64,000 nt of DNA from contig JBAYKX010000012.1 in the NCBI GenBank assembly GCA_041664345.1, positions 1 through 64,000 on the forward strand. The letters run 5' to 3'. The stretch is from GWE2-40-63 sp041664345. GTDB lineage: Bacteria; Bacteroidota; Bacteroidia; Bacteroidales; SZUA-534. Made by a program: the position numbers and the translations under genes. This document shows positions 35,188 to 43,826 of the stretch, piece after piece; positions within the stretch are counted from its first letter, which is position 1; every line of letters begins with the position of its first letter. The notes beneath the pieces are model-generated. The model searched no databases, was not told the origin of the DNA, and was given only the letters and a program-made list of their open reading frames with translations.

Positions 35188-36111
35188 ATGCAATTACCAA
35201 TAAACCATCTTTTTAAGCAGGCGTACGGGCATTACGGAATTGCGGCCTTCAACGTGTTTAACGCAGAACAGGTTTGGGCGGTTTTTGGCGGTGCTTCAAA
35301 ATGCAAATTGCCTGTAATTATTCAAATAACACCGGCCGCCCGGAATTACCTGTCTTCAGAATTACTGATCCATTGCATCAAAGCGGCTGAAACCCGGTTT
35401 CCTGGGGTTGATTATTCCATTCACATGGATCACGGAAGCTTGGAACATTGCTATAATGCCATCCATTCGGGGCATTACAATTCGGTAATGATTGACGCCT
35501 CGCACGAAACATTTTCCGAAAACGTAAGGATAACTCACGAAGTGGTAGCCCTGGCCCATCAAAAAGGGATTGCCGTTGAAGCAGAACTGGGAGTTTTGAG
35601 CGGAGTTGAAGATCACTTAACCATTGATTCCGGAAGTGCCCGTTTTACCGATCCGGCACAAGCCAAAGAATTTGTGAAACTAACCCAATGCGATAGCCTA
35701 GCCATTGCCGTTGGAACCAGCCATGGAGCATACAAATTCAGTGGCACCCAAGGGTTGCAACTGGAAATACTCACAAAAATCCATCAGCAATTGCCGGGTT
35801 TTCCTTTGGTGCTGCATGGCGCCTCGGCGGTTCCTTTTGCTGAAATAGAACGGATTAATAAAGCGGGAGGCCAGATCAAGGAAAGTGCCAAAGGGATTCA
35901 AAAAACAGAATTGCTGCAAGCCATCAAATTGGGTGTGTGCAAAATAAATATTGCCACCGACATTCGGTTGCTTTGGACCCGCGTGCATCGCGAATTCTTT
36001 TTGGAAACCCCGGAACTATTCGACATGGTGGTTCCCGGAAAAAAATTCATGGCTGAATTGGAAACTTTTGTGGTTGAAAAATGCACCGGACTTATCATCA
36101 ATGAACGTTAA
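35188..36111 (+). CDS. iolJ: Class II aldolase, likely 6-phospho-5-dehydro-2-deoxygluconate aldolase
   Basis: A 307-residue class II fructose-bisphosphate-type aldolase. Catalytic Asp81 and zinc ligand His82 lie in MDHGS, with Glu134 (EAELG), His179 (GTSHG) and His210 (LHGAS) as further site residues. By family it cleaves ketose bisphosphates. As the first gene of a complete inositol set it most likely splits 2-deoxy-5-keto-gluconate 6-phosphate into DHAP and malonic semialdehyde (IolJ). An ordinary FbaA role cannot be excluded from motifs alone. Followed 14 bases later by iolB. Confidence 0.85.
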   Translation: MQLPINHLFKQAYGHYGIAAFNVFNAEQVWAVFGGASKCKLPVIIQITPAARNYLSSELLIHCIKAAETRFPGVDYSIHMDHGSLEHCYNAIHSGHYNSVMIDASHETFSENVRITHEVVALAHQKGIAVEAELGVLSGVEDHLTIDSGSARFTDPAQAKEFVKLTQCDSLAIAVGTSHGAYKFSGTQGLQLEILTKIHQQLPGFPLVLHGASAVPFAEIERINKAGGQIKESAKGIQKTELLQAIKLGVCKINIATDIRLLWTRVHREFFLETPELFDMVVPGKKFMAELETFVVEKCTGLIINER

Positions 36112-36125
36112 TACATAATAATTAT

Positions 36126-37010
36126 ATGAATGCAAAAAAAAGCAATCTGCTGGTAAAATCTATCAATAACCCGATATATCAAAGACTCACTAATGAGCAG
36201 GCCGATTGGAAATTCCTGAATTTTCAGGCCCGCCACATGAACAAAGGCGAGACGCTTTGTGGTGATACCGGCGCCCATGAATATTTATTTGTGCTGCTGG
36301 GAGGGAACTTTACTGCTTATACTTCGTACGGAAATTGGGAAACCAAAAATGGACGAAAGGATGTTTTCAGTGGATTGCCCCACGCTCTGTATTTGCCTCC
36401 TCACACACCCTACACCCTAAAAGCGGAAAGCGATCAGCTCGATTTGGCTTACGGATGGTGCCCGGCCAACGAAAAACACAATGCCCGGTTTATAACTCCC
36501 GAAAGTGTCCAAAATTTGGGCATTGAATTCCGTGGTGGCGACAATGCAAGCCGCCAGATTAACAGCATCCTTCCTCCGGGTTCCGATTGCCAGCGTTTGG
36601 TTTGTGTGGAAGTTTATACCCCTTCAGGAAACTGGAGTTCGTTCCCTGCCCACAAACACGACAACCGGGTGGTAAATGCTGAATCCGGAAAGGTGACTGA
36701 AGCAAGCCTTGAAGAAGTTTACTTCTATAAGATTGACAAACCTCAAGGATTTGCCATACAAAAGATTTATACCGATGATAAAAGCATTAACGAATTGGTT
36801 GAAGTTGCCAACAACGATTTGGTGATGGTGCCCCGCGGGTATCATCCGGTGGTGGCCGGGCACGGGTACAATGTGTATTACCTGAACTTCCTTGCCGGAA
36901 GCGATCAATCGTTGGCAAATACCGACGACCCCAAACATAAATGGATACACGGAACATGGAAAGGCATGGATCCGCGGTTGCCTATTGTTACGCTTGATAT
37001 GAATAATTGA
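36126..37010 (+). CDS. iolB: 5-deoxy-glucuronate isomerase
   Basis: A 294-residue bicupin. The C-terminal cupin carries SSFPAHKHDNRV and EVYFYKIDKPQGFAIQKIY, with His and Glu metal ligands. DLVMVPRGYHPVVAGHGYNVYYLNFLAG is the characteristic ending. Converts 5-deoxy-glucuronate to 2-deoxy-5-keto-gluconate in the cytosol, the step between IolD and IolC. A 181-base gap with a hairpin follows before iolC. Confidence 0.93.
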   Translation: MNAKKSNLLVKSINNPIYQRLTNEQADWKFLNFQARHMNKGETLCGDTGAHEYLFVLLGGNFTAYTSYGNWETKNGRKDVFSGLPHALYLPPHTPYTLKAESDQLDLAYGWCPANEKHNARFITPESVQNLGIEFRGGDNASRQINSILPPGSDCQRLVCVEVYTPSGNWSSFPAHKHDNRVVNAESGKVTEASLEEVYFYKIDKPQGFAIQKIYTDDKSINELVEVANNDLVMVPRGYHPVVAGHGYNVYYLNFLAGSDQSLANTDDPKHKWIHGTWKGMDPRLPIVTLDMNN

Positions 37011-37112
37011 TCTTTCGGGCTTATCTGCAATCGCAATAGATTGGTAGATTTTTAGACACAAGATATGAGACATGAGATGTGAGACAAAATATATCTTATT
37101 GGAAATCATCAC

Positions 37113-37160
37113 ATAATCTGTTTGTCAATACTTTTTACATACAACAGATTATTATTTTTT
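37113..37160 (+). terminator. Hairpin with T tract between iolB and iolC
   Basis: ATAATCTGTT (37113-37122) pairs with AACAGATTAT (37143-37152), loop 20 bases, followed by TATTTTTT. It looks like an internal terminator or attenuator splitting the inositol set into two transcripts. An operator is the alternative. Confidence 0.5.
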
Positions 37161-37191
37161 ATGAAAATATAACGAACTAGTGCAATTTAAA

Positions 37192-38202
37192 ATGGAAAAA
37201 AAATACGATGTAATCACCTATGGAAGATCTTCCATTGATTTATACTCCGCAAATATTGGTGCCCCTTTTGTTGATATAAAATCATTCAATGCTTATGTTG
37301 GAGGATCGCCACTGAATATGGCTGTTGGAACCCGCCGGTTGGGGTTAAAATCGGCCCTTTTAACAGCCGTTGGCGATGACCAGATTGCCAATTTTCTGCT
37401 CAATTTTTTAAATAACGAAGGGGTAGAAACAAACCTAATTCCACGGAAACCGGGTAGTCGCACCAGTGCAGTGGTGCTGGGGATTGAACCTCCCGATAAT
37501 TTTCCACTGGTTTATTACCGCGACAACTGTGCCGATTCAAAAGTTAACATCGACGATGTAATTCATGCCGACATTGCCTCCACTCGACTTTTCGAGATTT
37601 CGGCCACGGCATTGAATGTGGAGCCTACCCGCTCGGCTGCTTTTTATGCTGCCGAAGTTGCCGTTCAAAACAAGATCCCCATTTTAATTGATTTGGATTT
37701 CAGGGCCGACCAATGGCACGATGCCCGTTCGTTTGGGGTTACCGCTCGCGCGTACCTAAAATACAGCACGCTGGCCCTGGGTACCGAAGAGGAGATACTG
37801 GCTACCATGCTCAAAGACCCAAACCAGATTAAGATTACAAATCAACAAATTTCGGCGCCTGAAATCCGTGGAAACGTGAACGAAGCCATTAGTGGTATTA
37901 TGGAACTTGGGGTGGAGGCGTTGATTGTAAAACGCGGAGCCAAAGGTTCGTCGGTATTTTTAAAGGACGGCAGCGTGATTGATGTCCCGGGTTTTCCGGT
38001 TGAAGTTTTGAATGTGCTTGGCGCCGGCGATGCCTTTGCCAGTGGTTTTATGTATGGTTACCTCAATGGTTGGGTTTGGTACAAATGCTGCCGCATGGGC
38101 AATGCCTGTGGGGCAATTTTAGTTACCAATCCGGGTTGTTCCAATTTTAACCCCACGCTGCAAGAAGTTTTGGCTTTTATTGAAAGTAAAGGAGGATTTT
38201 AA
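37192..38202 (+). CDS. iolC: 5-dehydro-2-deoxygluconokinase
   Basis: A 336-residue PfkB-family kinase. The start MEKKYDVITYGRSSIDLYS at 37192 is preferred to an in-frame GTG four codons earlier. AYVGGSPLNMAVGTRRLGL is the PfkB signature 1, and NVLGAGDAFASGFMYG is signature 2 with the catalytic Asp. Phosphorylates 2-deoxy-5-keto-gluconate at the 6 position. Its stop lies 14 bases before the chosen iolD start, so the two genes are tightly linked. Confidence 0.93.
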   Translation: MEKKYDVITYGRSSIDLYSANIGAPFVDIKSFNAYVGGSPLNMAVGTRRLGLKSALLTAVGDDQIANFLLNFLNNEGVETNLIPRKPGSRTSAVVLGIEPPDNFPLVYYRDNCADSKVNIDDVIHADIASTRLFEISATALNVEPTRSAAFYAAEVAVQNKIPILIDLDFRADQWHDARSFGVTARAYLKYSTLALGTEEEILATMLKDPNQIKITNQQISAPEIRGNVNEAISGIMELGVEALIVKRGAKGSSVFLKDGSVIDVPGFPVEVLNVLGAGDAFASGFMYGYLNGWVWYKCCRMGNACGAILVTNPGCSNFNPTLQEVLAFIESKGGF

Positions 38203-38215
38203 TAACCGGAATTGT

Positions 38216-40078
38216 ATGGAAAAAACAATTAAAATTACCGTGGCTCAAGCGGTTATCAGCTATCTTAAAAACCAATATGTGGAAAGCGATGGCGTTGAAC
38301 ATCGGTTTTTTGCCGGTTGTTTGGGCATATTTGGACATGGAAATATAGCAGGAATTGGTCAGGCATTGAGCCAAAACCCCGATTTTAAGTACATTATGAC
38401 CCGCAACGAGCAAGCATCGGTGCATATTGCCATTGCTTATGCCAAGATGAAAGACCGCATGGGAACTTTTGTTTGTACCTCTTCCATTGGCCCCGGTGCA
38501 ACCAACATGGTAACTGGAGCTGCCTGTGCTACCATAAACCGGCTGCCTGTGCTGCTCATTCCCGGCGATATTTTTTCCACCCGTCAGGTTGCCCCGGTAT
38601 TGCAGCAATTGGAATCATCGCAAACGCAAGATATTTCAGTAAATGATTGCTTTAAACCGGTATCGAAATACTGGGACCGCATTAACCGCCCTGAACAGTT
38701 GATTATGGCATTGCCAGAAGTGATGCGGGTATTGACTTCGCCATCGGAAACCGGTGCGGTAACTTTATGCTTGCCACAAGATGTTCAAGCCGAAGCTTAT
38801 AACTTTCCGGAGGCTATGTTCAACAAGAGAGTGTGGCGCATTGCCCGCCCAAGGCCAGATTTATCGGCCTTAAAAGAAGCTGCAGCCTTGATTAAAAAAG
38901 CACAACACCCAGTTATTGTGAGTGGTGGCGGTGTTATTTACAGTCAAGCCACCGATTCATTGAAAGCGTTTGCTGAAAAAACTGGAATCCCGGTAACGGA
39001 AACATTTGCCGGAAAAGGCGTGCTGACGTACCATCACCGGCTAAACCTTGGTGCTGTGGGTGCTACCGGAACCCCCGGTGCCAACGAAATTACAGCCAAA
39101 GCCGATGTGGTAATTGGGATTGGCACTCGCTACAGCGATTTTACCACCGCTTCAAAAACAGCATTCCAAAATCCCAATGTGCGTTTTATAAACATAAACA
39201 TTTCGGAGTTCTATGCTTACAAACAACACGGAATATCGCTTACCGGCGATGCAAAAACCTGTATTGACGAGCTTTCCGAATTACTGAACGGATACACCAC
39301 TTCAAAAGATTACCAACAGCATATTGAAACCTTGAACCAATCGTGGGATGAGTATGTGACCAGCGTGTATACCAGTCATCAATCTGACTCTATTTCGCAA
39401 GCTGAGATTATTGGTGCGGTAAATGAAATTGCCAACCCGAACGATGTTGTGTTGTGCGCTGCCGGTAGCCTTCCGGGCGATTTACATAAATTGTGGAGGG
39501 CAACACATCCCAAATCGTTCCATTTGGAATATGGCTATTCAACCATGGGCTATGAATGCGCTGCCGGAATTGGTGCCAAACTGGCCAACCCCGAACGCGA
39601 AATTTGGGTAATGGTGGGCGATGGCAACTACCTAATGATGAACAGCGACATTATTACGGCCATTCAGGAAGGAGTAAAATATAACATTGTGTTAATCAAC
39701 AACAATGGGTTCGGGAGCATCGGAAACCTTTCGCAGACAATTGGTTCACAACGGTTTGGAACCAAATACCGCTATCGCGATACAGCTACCGGGCAATTAA
39801 CGGGTGAAATATTGCCTGTAAACCTTGCTGAAAATGCTAGAAGCCTGGGTGCCGAAGTTATTGAAGCAAAGGACTTGCCCTCGTTGAAAAAGGCATTGGT
39901 ACAAGTTAAGAATAATGAACGCACCACCGTGGTAGTGGTTGAAACCGAACTAACCAAAGGCATTCCCGGATATGCTTGGTGGGAAGTTGCCATAGCGGAA
40001 GTTTCGCAGGAAGAATCGGTAAACGAGGCCTACAAACAGTACGTTGAACATAAAAAAGGGCAAAAATATTATTGGTAA
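38216..40078 (+). CDS. iolD: 3D-(3,5/4)-trihydroxycyclohexane-1,2-dione hydrolase
   Basis: A 620-residue ThDP-dependent enzyme of the acetolactate-synthase fold. The start MEKTIKITVAQAVISYL at 38216 is used because the longer frame overlaps iolC. MTRNEQASVHIAIAYA holds the ThDP-activating Glu, and GDGNYLMMNSDIITAIQEG is the ThDP/Mg2+ motif. Hydrolytically opens the inositol-derived ring to 5-deoxy-glucuronate. No sign of truncation. Confidence 0.94.
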   Translation: MEKTIKITVAQAVISYLKNQYVESDGVEHRFFAGCLGIFGHGNIAGIGQALSQNPDFKYIMTRNEQASVHIAIAYAKMKDRMGTFVCTSSIGPGATNMVTGAACATINRLPVLLIPGDIFSTRQVAPVLQQLESSQTQDISVNDCFKPVSKYWDRINRPEQLIMALPEVMRVLTSPSETGAVTLCLPQDVQAEAYNFPEAMFNKRVWRIARPRPDLSALKEAAALIKKAQHPVIVSGGGVIYSQATDSLKAFAEKTGIPVTETFAGKGVLTYHHRLNLGAVGATGTPGANEITAKADVVIGIGTRYSDFTTASKTAFQNPNVRFININISEFYAYKQHGISLTGDAKTCIDELSELLNGYTTSKDYQQHIETLNQSWDEYVTSVYTSHQSDSISQAEIIGAVNEIANPNDVVLCAAGSLPGDLHKLWRATHPKSFHLEYGYSTMGYECAAGIGAKLANPEREIWVMVGDGNYLMMNSDIITAIQEGVKYNIVLINNNGFGSIGNLSQTIGSQRFGTKYRYRDTATGQLTGEILPVNLAENARSLGAEVIEAKDLPSLKKALVQVKNNERTTVVVVETELTKGIPGYAWWEVAIAEVSQEESVNEAYKQYVEHKKGQKYYW

Positions 40079-40098
40079 AGATTTAAACAACAAAAGAA

Positions 40099-41568
40099 AT
40101 GGAACTATTAAAGAATTATATTGATGGAAATTGGGTTGAAAGCAAGAGTACAGCTAACTTTGGGGTAGAAAATCCGGCCACGGGGCAAATTATGTACAAA
40201 GTACCTGCCGGCTGTCGCGAAGATGTGAACTTTGCCTCTGAAAAAGCGAAACAAGCCTTTCCCGCATGGCGGAATACTCCCGCTACACAACGCATCCAAT
40301 ACCTTTTCAAAATGAAACAGGTACTTGAGGCCAACGCCGATGAAATTGCAACCCTTTGTACCCACGAGAGCGGAAAAACCTTTGCCGAATCGAAAGCTGA
40401 AATTGTGCGGGCCGTTGAAAACATTGAGGTTGCCTGTGGCATTCCGGTATTGATGCAAAGCGAATTTTCAGAAGATATTGCCGTAGGTATTGATGAATAC
40501 ATGATAAGGCAACCCCTTGGACTGGGCGCCTGCATTACCCCTTTCAATTTTCCGGTAATGATTGCATTTTGGTTTATGCCCTATGCTTTGGCCAGCGGCA
40601 ACACCTACATTGTGAAACCTTCGGAAAAAGTACCCAAAACCATGGCGAAAATATTCGAGTTTTTCGAAGCCCTGAACCTGCCCAAAGGGGTGCTCAACAT
40701 GGTTCATGGAGGCAAAGAAACCGTGGATGCCATATTGGAACATCCGTATATCGATGCCATTAGTTTTGTGGGTTCCACGGCGGTAGCCAAACATGTGTAT
40801 CAATACGGAACCGCTCATGGCAAAAGGGTTCAGGCGCAAGGCGGGGCCAAAAACCCCATTATAATTATGCCAGATGCCAATATGGAAACGGCGGTTAAAA
40901 TTGTTGCCGACAGCGCATTCGGTTGTGCCGGACAACGGTGTTTGGCTGCTTCCATTGTAATTACGGTAGGGAGTGCCAAAGAGGCTTTTGTTTCAAAAAT
41001 GGTGGAAGCCGCCAAATTGAAAACTACCGGAAACGGTTTGAGCAAAACAACAGAAATGGGCCCGGTAATTACCTCCGAAAGCAAAACCCGTATTGAATCG
41101 TTTATCCAAAAAGGTGTTGATGAAGGCTGTAGCCTTTTGTTGGATGGACGAAATGCACAAGTTGAAGGGCTTGAAAAAGGTCATTTCATTAAACCAACCA
41201 TTTTAAGCGACATTAAGCCCGAAAGCGAAACCTTTTCCACCGAAATATTTGGCCCGGTGTTGAGCATCATGCACGCCGACAACCTCGATGAAGCCATTGG
41301 CATTGTCAATAGAGGCCGGTATGGAAATGCCGCGTGCATCTTTACCCAAAGCGGTTCAGCCGCCCGCAAATTCCGCCACGAGGCCATTGCCGGAAATATT
41401 GGCGTAAATATTGGCATTGCAGCACCCATGGCCTTTTTCCCTTTCAGTGGCTGGAAAGAAAGTTTCTTTGGCGATTTGCACGGGCAATCGCGACATGCGG
41501 TGGAGTTCTACACTCAAACCAAAGTGGTTATTGAGCGTTGGCACGATGAATGGAGTCGAAAATTTTAA
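40099..41568 (+). CDS. mmsA: CoA-acylating methylmalonate/malonate-semialdehyde dehydrogenase
   Basis: A 489-residue aldehyde dehydrogenase. ITPFNFP and GSTAVAKHVY are the NAD-binding elements, and GCAGQRCLAAS holds the catalytic Cys281. MMSDH-type members use CoA as acyl acceptor. In the inositol pathway (IolA) it turns malonic semialdehyde into acetyl-CoA and CO2. Placed between iolD and iolE, which supports this role. Confidence 0.92.
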   Translation: MELLKNYIDGNWVESKSTANFGVENPATGQIMYKVPAGCREDVNFASEKAKQAFPAWRNTPATQRIQYLFKMKQVLEANADEIATLCTHESGKTFAESKAEIVRAVENIEVACGIPVLMQSEFSEDIAVGIDEYMIRQPLGLGACITPFNFPVMIAFWFMPYALASGNTYIVKPSEKVPKTMAKIFEFFEALNLPKGVLNMVHGGKETVDAILEHPYIDAISFVGSTAVAKHVYQYGTAHGKRVQAQGGAKNPIIIMPDANMETAVKIVADSAFGCAGQRCLAASIVITVGSAKEAFVSKMVEAAKLKTTGNGLSKTTEMGPVITSESKTRIESFIQKGVDEGCSLLLDGRNAQVEGLEKGHFIKPTILSDIKPESETFSTEIFGPVLSIMHADNLDEAIGIVNRGRYGNAACIFTQSGSAARKFRHEAIAGNIGVNIGIAAPMAFFPFSGWKESFFGDLHGQSRHAVEFYTQTKVVIERWHDEWSRKF

Positions 41569-41580
41569 CCTTTTTATGAT

Positions 41581-42480
41581 ATGATAAAAATAGCAAATGC
41601 CCCATGCTCGTGGGGCATACTGGAATTTGACCTCCAGGGTGAGGCCGCCGGATTTGAACAGGTTTTGAACGAGATGAAGGAAACCGGATACGAAGGGACT
41701 GAACTTGGCGACTGGGGCTTTATGCCTACCAACCCAAATGAGTTAAAAAAAGAACTTCAAAAGCGCAATTTCCAACTTTTAGGGGCTTTTGTTCCGGTGT
41801 TTTTAAAAGACAAATCGAAACACCAAGCCGGGGTAGAATTGGCAGTAAAAACGGCAAAACTTATGGCTGATGCCGGGTTTAAAGATGCCTTTATTGTGTT
41901 AGCCGACGAAAACGGCAGCATGCCTGCCCGCACCAAAAATGCCGGACGGGTAACTCAAGCCATGAAATTAACCCATGAGGAATGGAACGTTTTTGCCGAA
42001 GGCGCCAACCAAGTAGCTGCCGAGGTAAAAAAACAAACCGGGTTGCGTACCGTGTTTCATCACCATTGCGCCGGTTACGTAGAGACTCCCGACGAAATTG
42101 ATATGTTGCTCAACCTAACCGACCCAAAACTTTTAGGGTTGGTACTCGATATGGGGCATTACTATTTTGGTGGAGGAAACCCTTTGGAGGCACTGAAAAA
42201 ATACAATCAGCGTATTTGGCATGTCCACTTTAAAGATTGCGACCCGACCATTGCCATAAATTCGCGAAAAAAAGAACTGGATTACTTCCAATCGGTGCGC
42301 GATGGGGTTTTTTGTGAGCTTGGCAAAGGTGCTGTCGATTTTAAAGCCATTGTTCAGGAATTGCATCAGCAAAAATACAATGGCTGGATAGTGGTTGAGC
42401 AAGATGTGCTTCCCGGAATGGGCAACCCAAAAGTTTGTGCCCAACGCAACAGAGATTATATTAAATCATTAGGACTATAG
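41581..42480 (+). CDS. iolE: Myo-inosose-2 dehydratase
   Basis: A 299-residue TIM-barrel enzyme of the AP-endonuclease-2/sugar-isomerase family. NAPCSWGILEF opens it in the IolE style. GLVLDMGHYYFGGGNP, HVHFKDCDP and WIVVEQDVLPG provide the metal ligands (Asp, His, Glu) of the barrel. Dehydrates scyllo-inosose to trihydroxycyclohexanedione in the cytosol. It starts 12 bases after mmsA. A 308-base gap with repeat hairpins separates it from iolG. Confidence 0.93.
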   Translation: MIKIANAPCSWGILEFDLQGEAAGFEQVLNEMKETGYEGTELGDWGFMPTNPNELKKELQKRNFQLLGAFVPVFLKDKSKHQAGVELAVKTAKLMADAGFKDAFIVLADENGSMPARTKNAGRVTQAMKLTHEEWNVFAEGANQVAAEVKKQTGLRTVFHHHCAGYVETPDEIDMLLNLTDPKLLGLVLDMGHYYFGGGNPLEALKKYNQRIWHVHFKDCDPTIAINSRKKELDYFQSVRDGVFCELGKGAVDFKAIVQELHQQKYNGWIVVEQDVLPGMGNPKVCAQRNRDYIKSLGL

Positions 42481-42538
42481 ACATGAGATTAGAGATTAGA
42501 AGTTGAAAATTAGTAGCAGGAATACCGAAGTTGGAAAA

Positions 42539-42584
42539 GCCCCAAAGGGGCGTAAGAACAAAACCCGGGGCAACGCCCCGGGTT
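42539..42584. repeat. GC-rich double-hairpin repeat in the iolE-iolG gap
   Basis: GCCCCAAAGGGGC (42539-42551) and AACCCGGGGC/GCCCCGGGTT (42562-42571 paired with 42575-42584) are adjacent hairpins. The style is that of dispersed palindromic repeats in Bacteroidota genomes. The remainder of 42481-42788 has no gene; it contains one further palindrome at 42722-42739. Confidence 0.6.
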
Positions 42585-42721
42585 AATAGGAAAACGACCA
42601 AAGCGGTGCATCCAACCATGTTTCAATGGAATGGTAACGCTACATGCATCGCAAAATAGATAAAGCAATTGGAAATAGGAAGATGGGAGACCGAAGTCAG
42701 AAGTCCGTTACCAGCAACCAG

Positions 42722-42739
42722 TCCCGATAGCTATCGGGA
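42722..42739. repeat. 18-bp perfect palindrome
   Basis: TCCCGATAGCTATCGGGA is self-complementary over its full length. I recall this word as a frequent intergenic element in this phylum. It lies 49 bases before iolG. Confidence 0.6.
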
Positions 42740-42788
42740 AGAAATCAGTTACCAGAAACAAATCATTACTTAACTAAAAATAAAGACA

Positions 42789-43808
42789 ATGAAAAAAATA
42801 AAAATTGGAGTTATAGGAGCAGGAAGAATCGGTAAAGTTCATGTTGCCGCCCTGGCACAAGGAGTTCCTGCTGCCGAGGTATTGGTAATTGCCGATACCG
42901 ATATTAAAAGTGCTCAGCAATTAGCCGAAAAATACGGTATTGCCGAATGGACCACCGATTACAAAAAAGTAATCCACAATCCAAAGGTGGAAGCTATTAT
43001 TATTTGCTCGCCTACCGATACCCATGCCAAATACATTATTGAAGCTGCCCAGGCAGGCAAGCACATTTTCTGCGAAAAACCGATTGATTTGTCTATCCCC
43101 GTGATTCAATCGGCACTTGAGGCCGTAAAAAAGGCAGGGGTAAAATTCATGGTTGGGTTCAACCGCCGGTTCGACCCAAATTTCCAGAAAGTGAAACAAA
43201 TGGTTGTGGAAGGTAAAATAGGTGAAACGCATCTACTAAAAATTACCTCAAGAGACCCGGCACCACCACCCGCAGAATACAGTGCTGTTTCCGGTGGAAT
43301 GTTTTTGGACATGACCATTCACGATTTTGACATGGCCCGGTATATTATAGGCAGCGAAGTGTTGGAAGTTTATACCAAAGCCGCTGTATTGGTTGACCCG
43401 GAAATTGGGAAAGCCGGCGACGTAGATACCGCCATTATTACCCTCACTTTTGCAAACGGAGCACTAGGAGTAATTGATAACAGCCGGAAGGCCGTATATG
43501 GTTACGATCAACGGTTAGAGGTTTTTGGAACCAAAGGAATGGTGAATGTTGACAACAATTTCCCTGAAAACCACAAATACTATTCAAGCCACGGAATTTC
43601 AGGTTCGTTGCCCCTAAACTTTTTTATGGACAGATACACTCAATCGTATGCCAATGAAATTATTGCTTTTTGCGATTCGCTGAACAAAAAGGTTGACTCC
43701 ATTGTATCGGGTGATGACGGTTTAAAGTCAGTAGCCATAGCCATGGCCGCAAAAAAATCGCATATTGAAAAACGGCCCGTAAAATTGGACGAAATATATA
43801 AATCCTGA
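42789..43808 (+). CDS. iolG: Myo-inositol 2-dehydrogenase (Gfo/Idh/MocA)
   Basis: A 339-residue Gfo/Idh/MocA oxidoreductase. GVIGAGRIGKVHVAAL is the NAD-binding fold. FCEKPIDLS contains the conserved catalytic Lys97 of the EKP motif. FLDMTIHDFDMARYI carries the usual Asp/His active site of inositol dehydrogenases. Oxidises myo-inositol to scyllo-inosose, the first step of the pathway encoded upstream. Last iol gene, 18 bases before the GH92 gene, suggesting a shared transcript with it. Confidence 0.92.
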   Translation: MKKIKIGVIGAGRIGKVHVAALAQGVPAAEVLVIADTDIKSAQQLAEKYGIAEWTTDYKKVIHNPKVEAIIICSPTDTHAKYIIEAAQAGKHIFCEKPIDLSIPVIQSALEAVKKAGVKFMVGFNRRFDPNFQKVKQMVVEGKIGETHLLKITSRDPAPPPAEYSAVSGGMFLDMTIHDFDMARYIIGSEVLEVYTKAAVLVDPEIGKAGDVDTAIITLTFANGALGVIDNSRKAVYGYDQRLEVFGTKGMVNVDNNFPENHKYYSSHGISGSLPLNFFMDRYTQSYANEIIAFCDSLNKKVDSIVSGDDGLKSVAIAMAAKKSHIEKRPVKLDEIYKS

Positions 43809-43826
43809 TTTTTAAACAAACACTAG

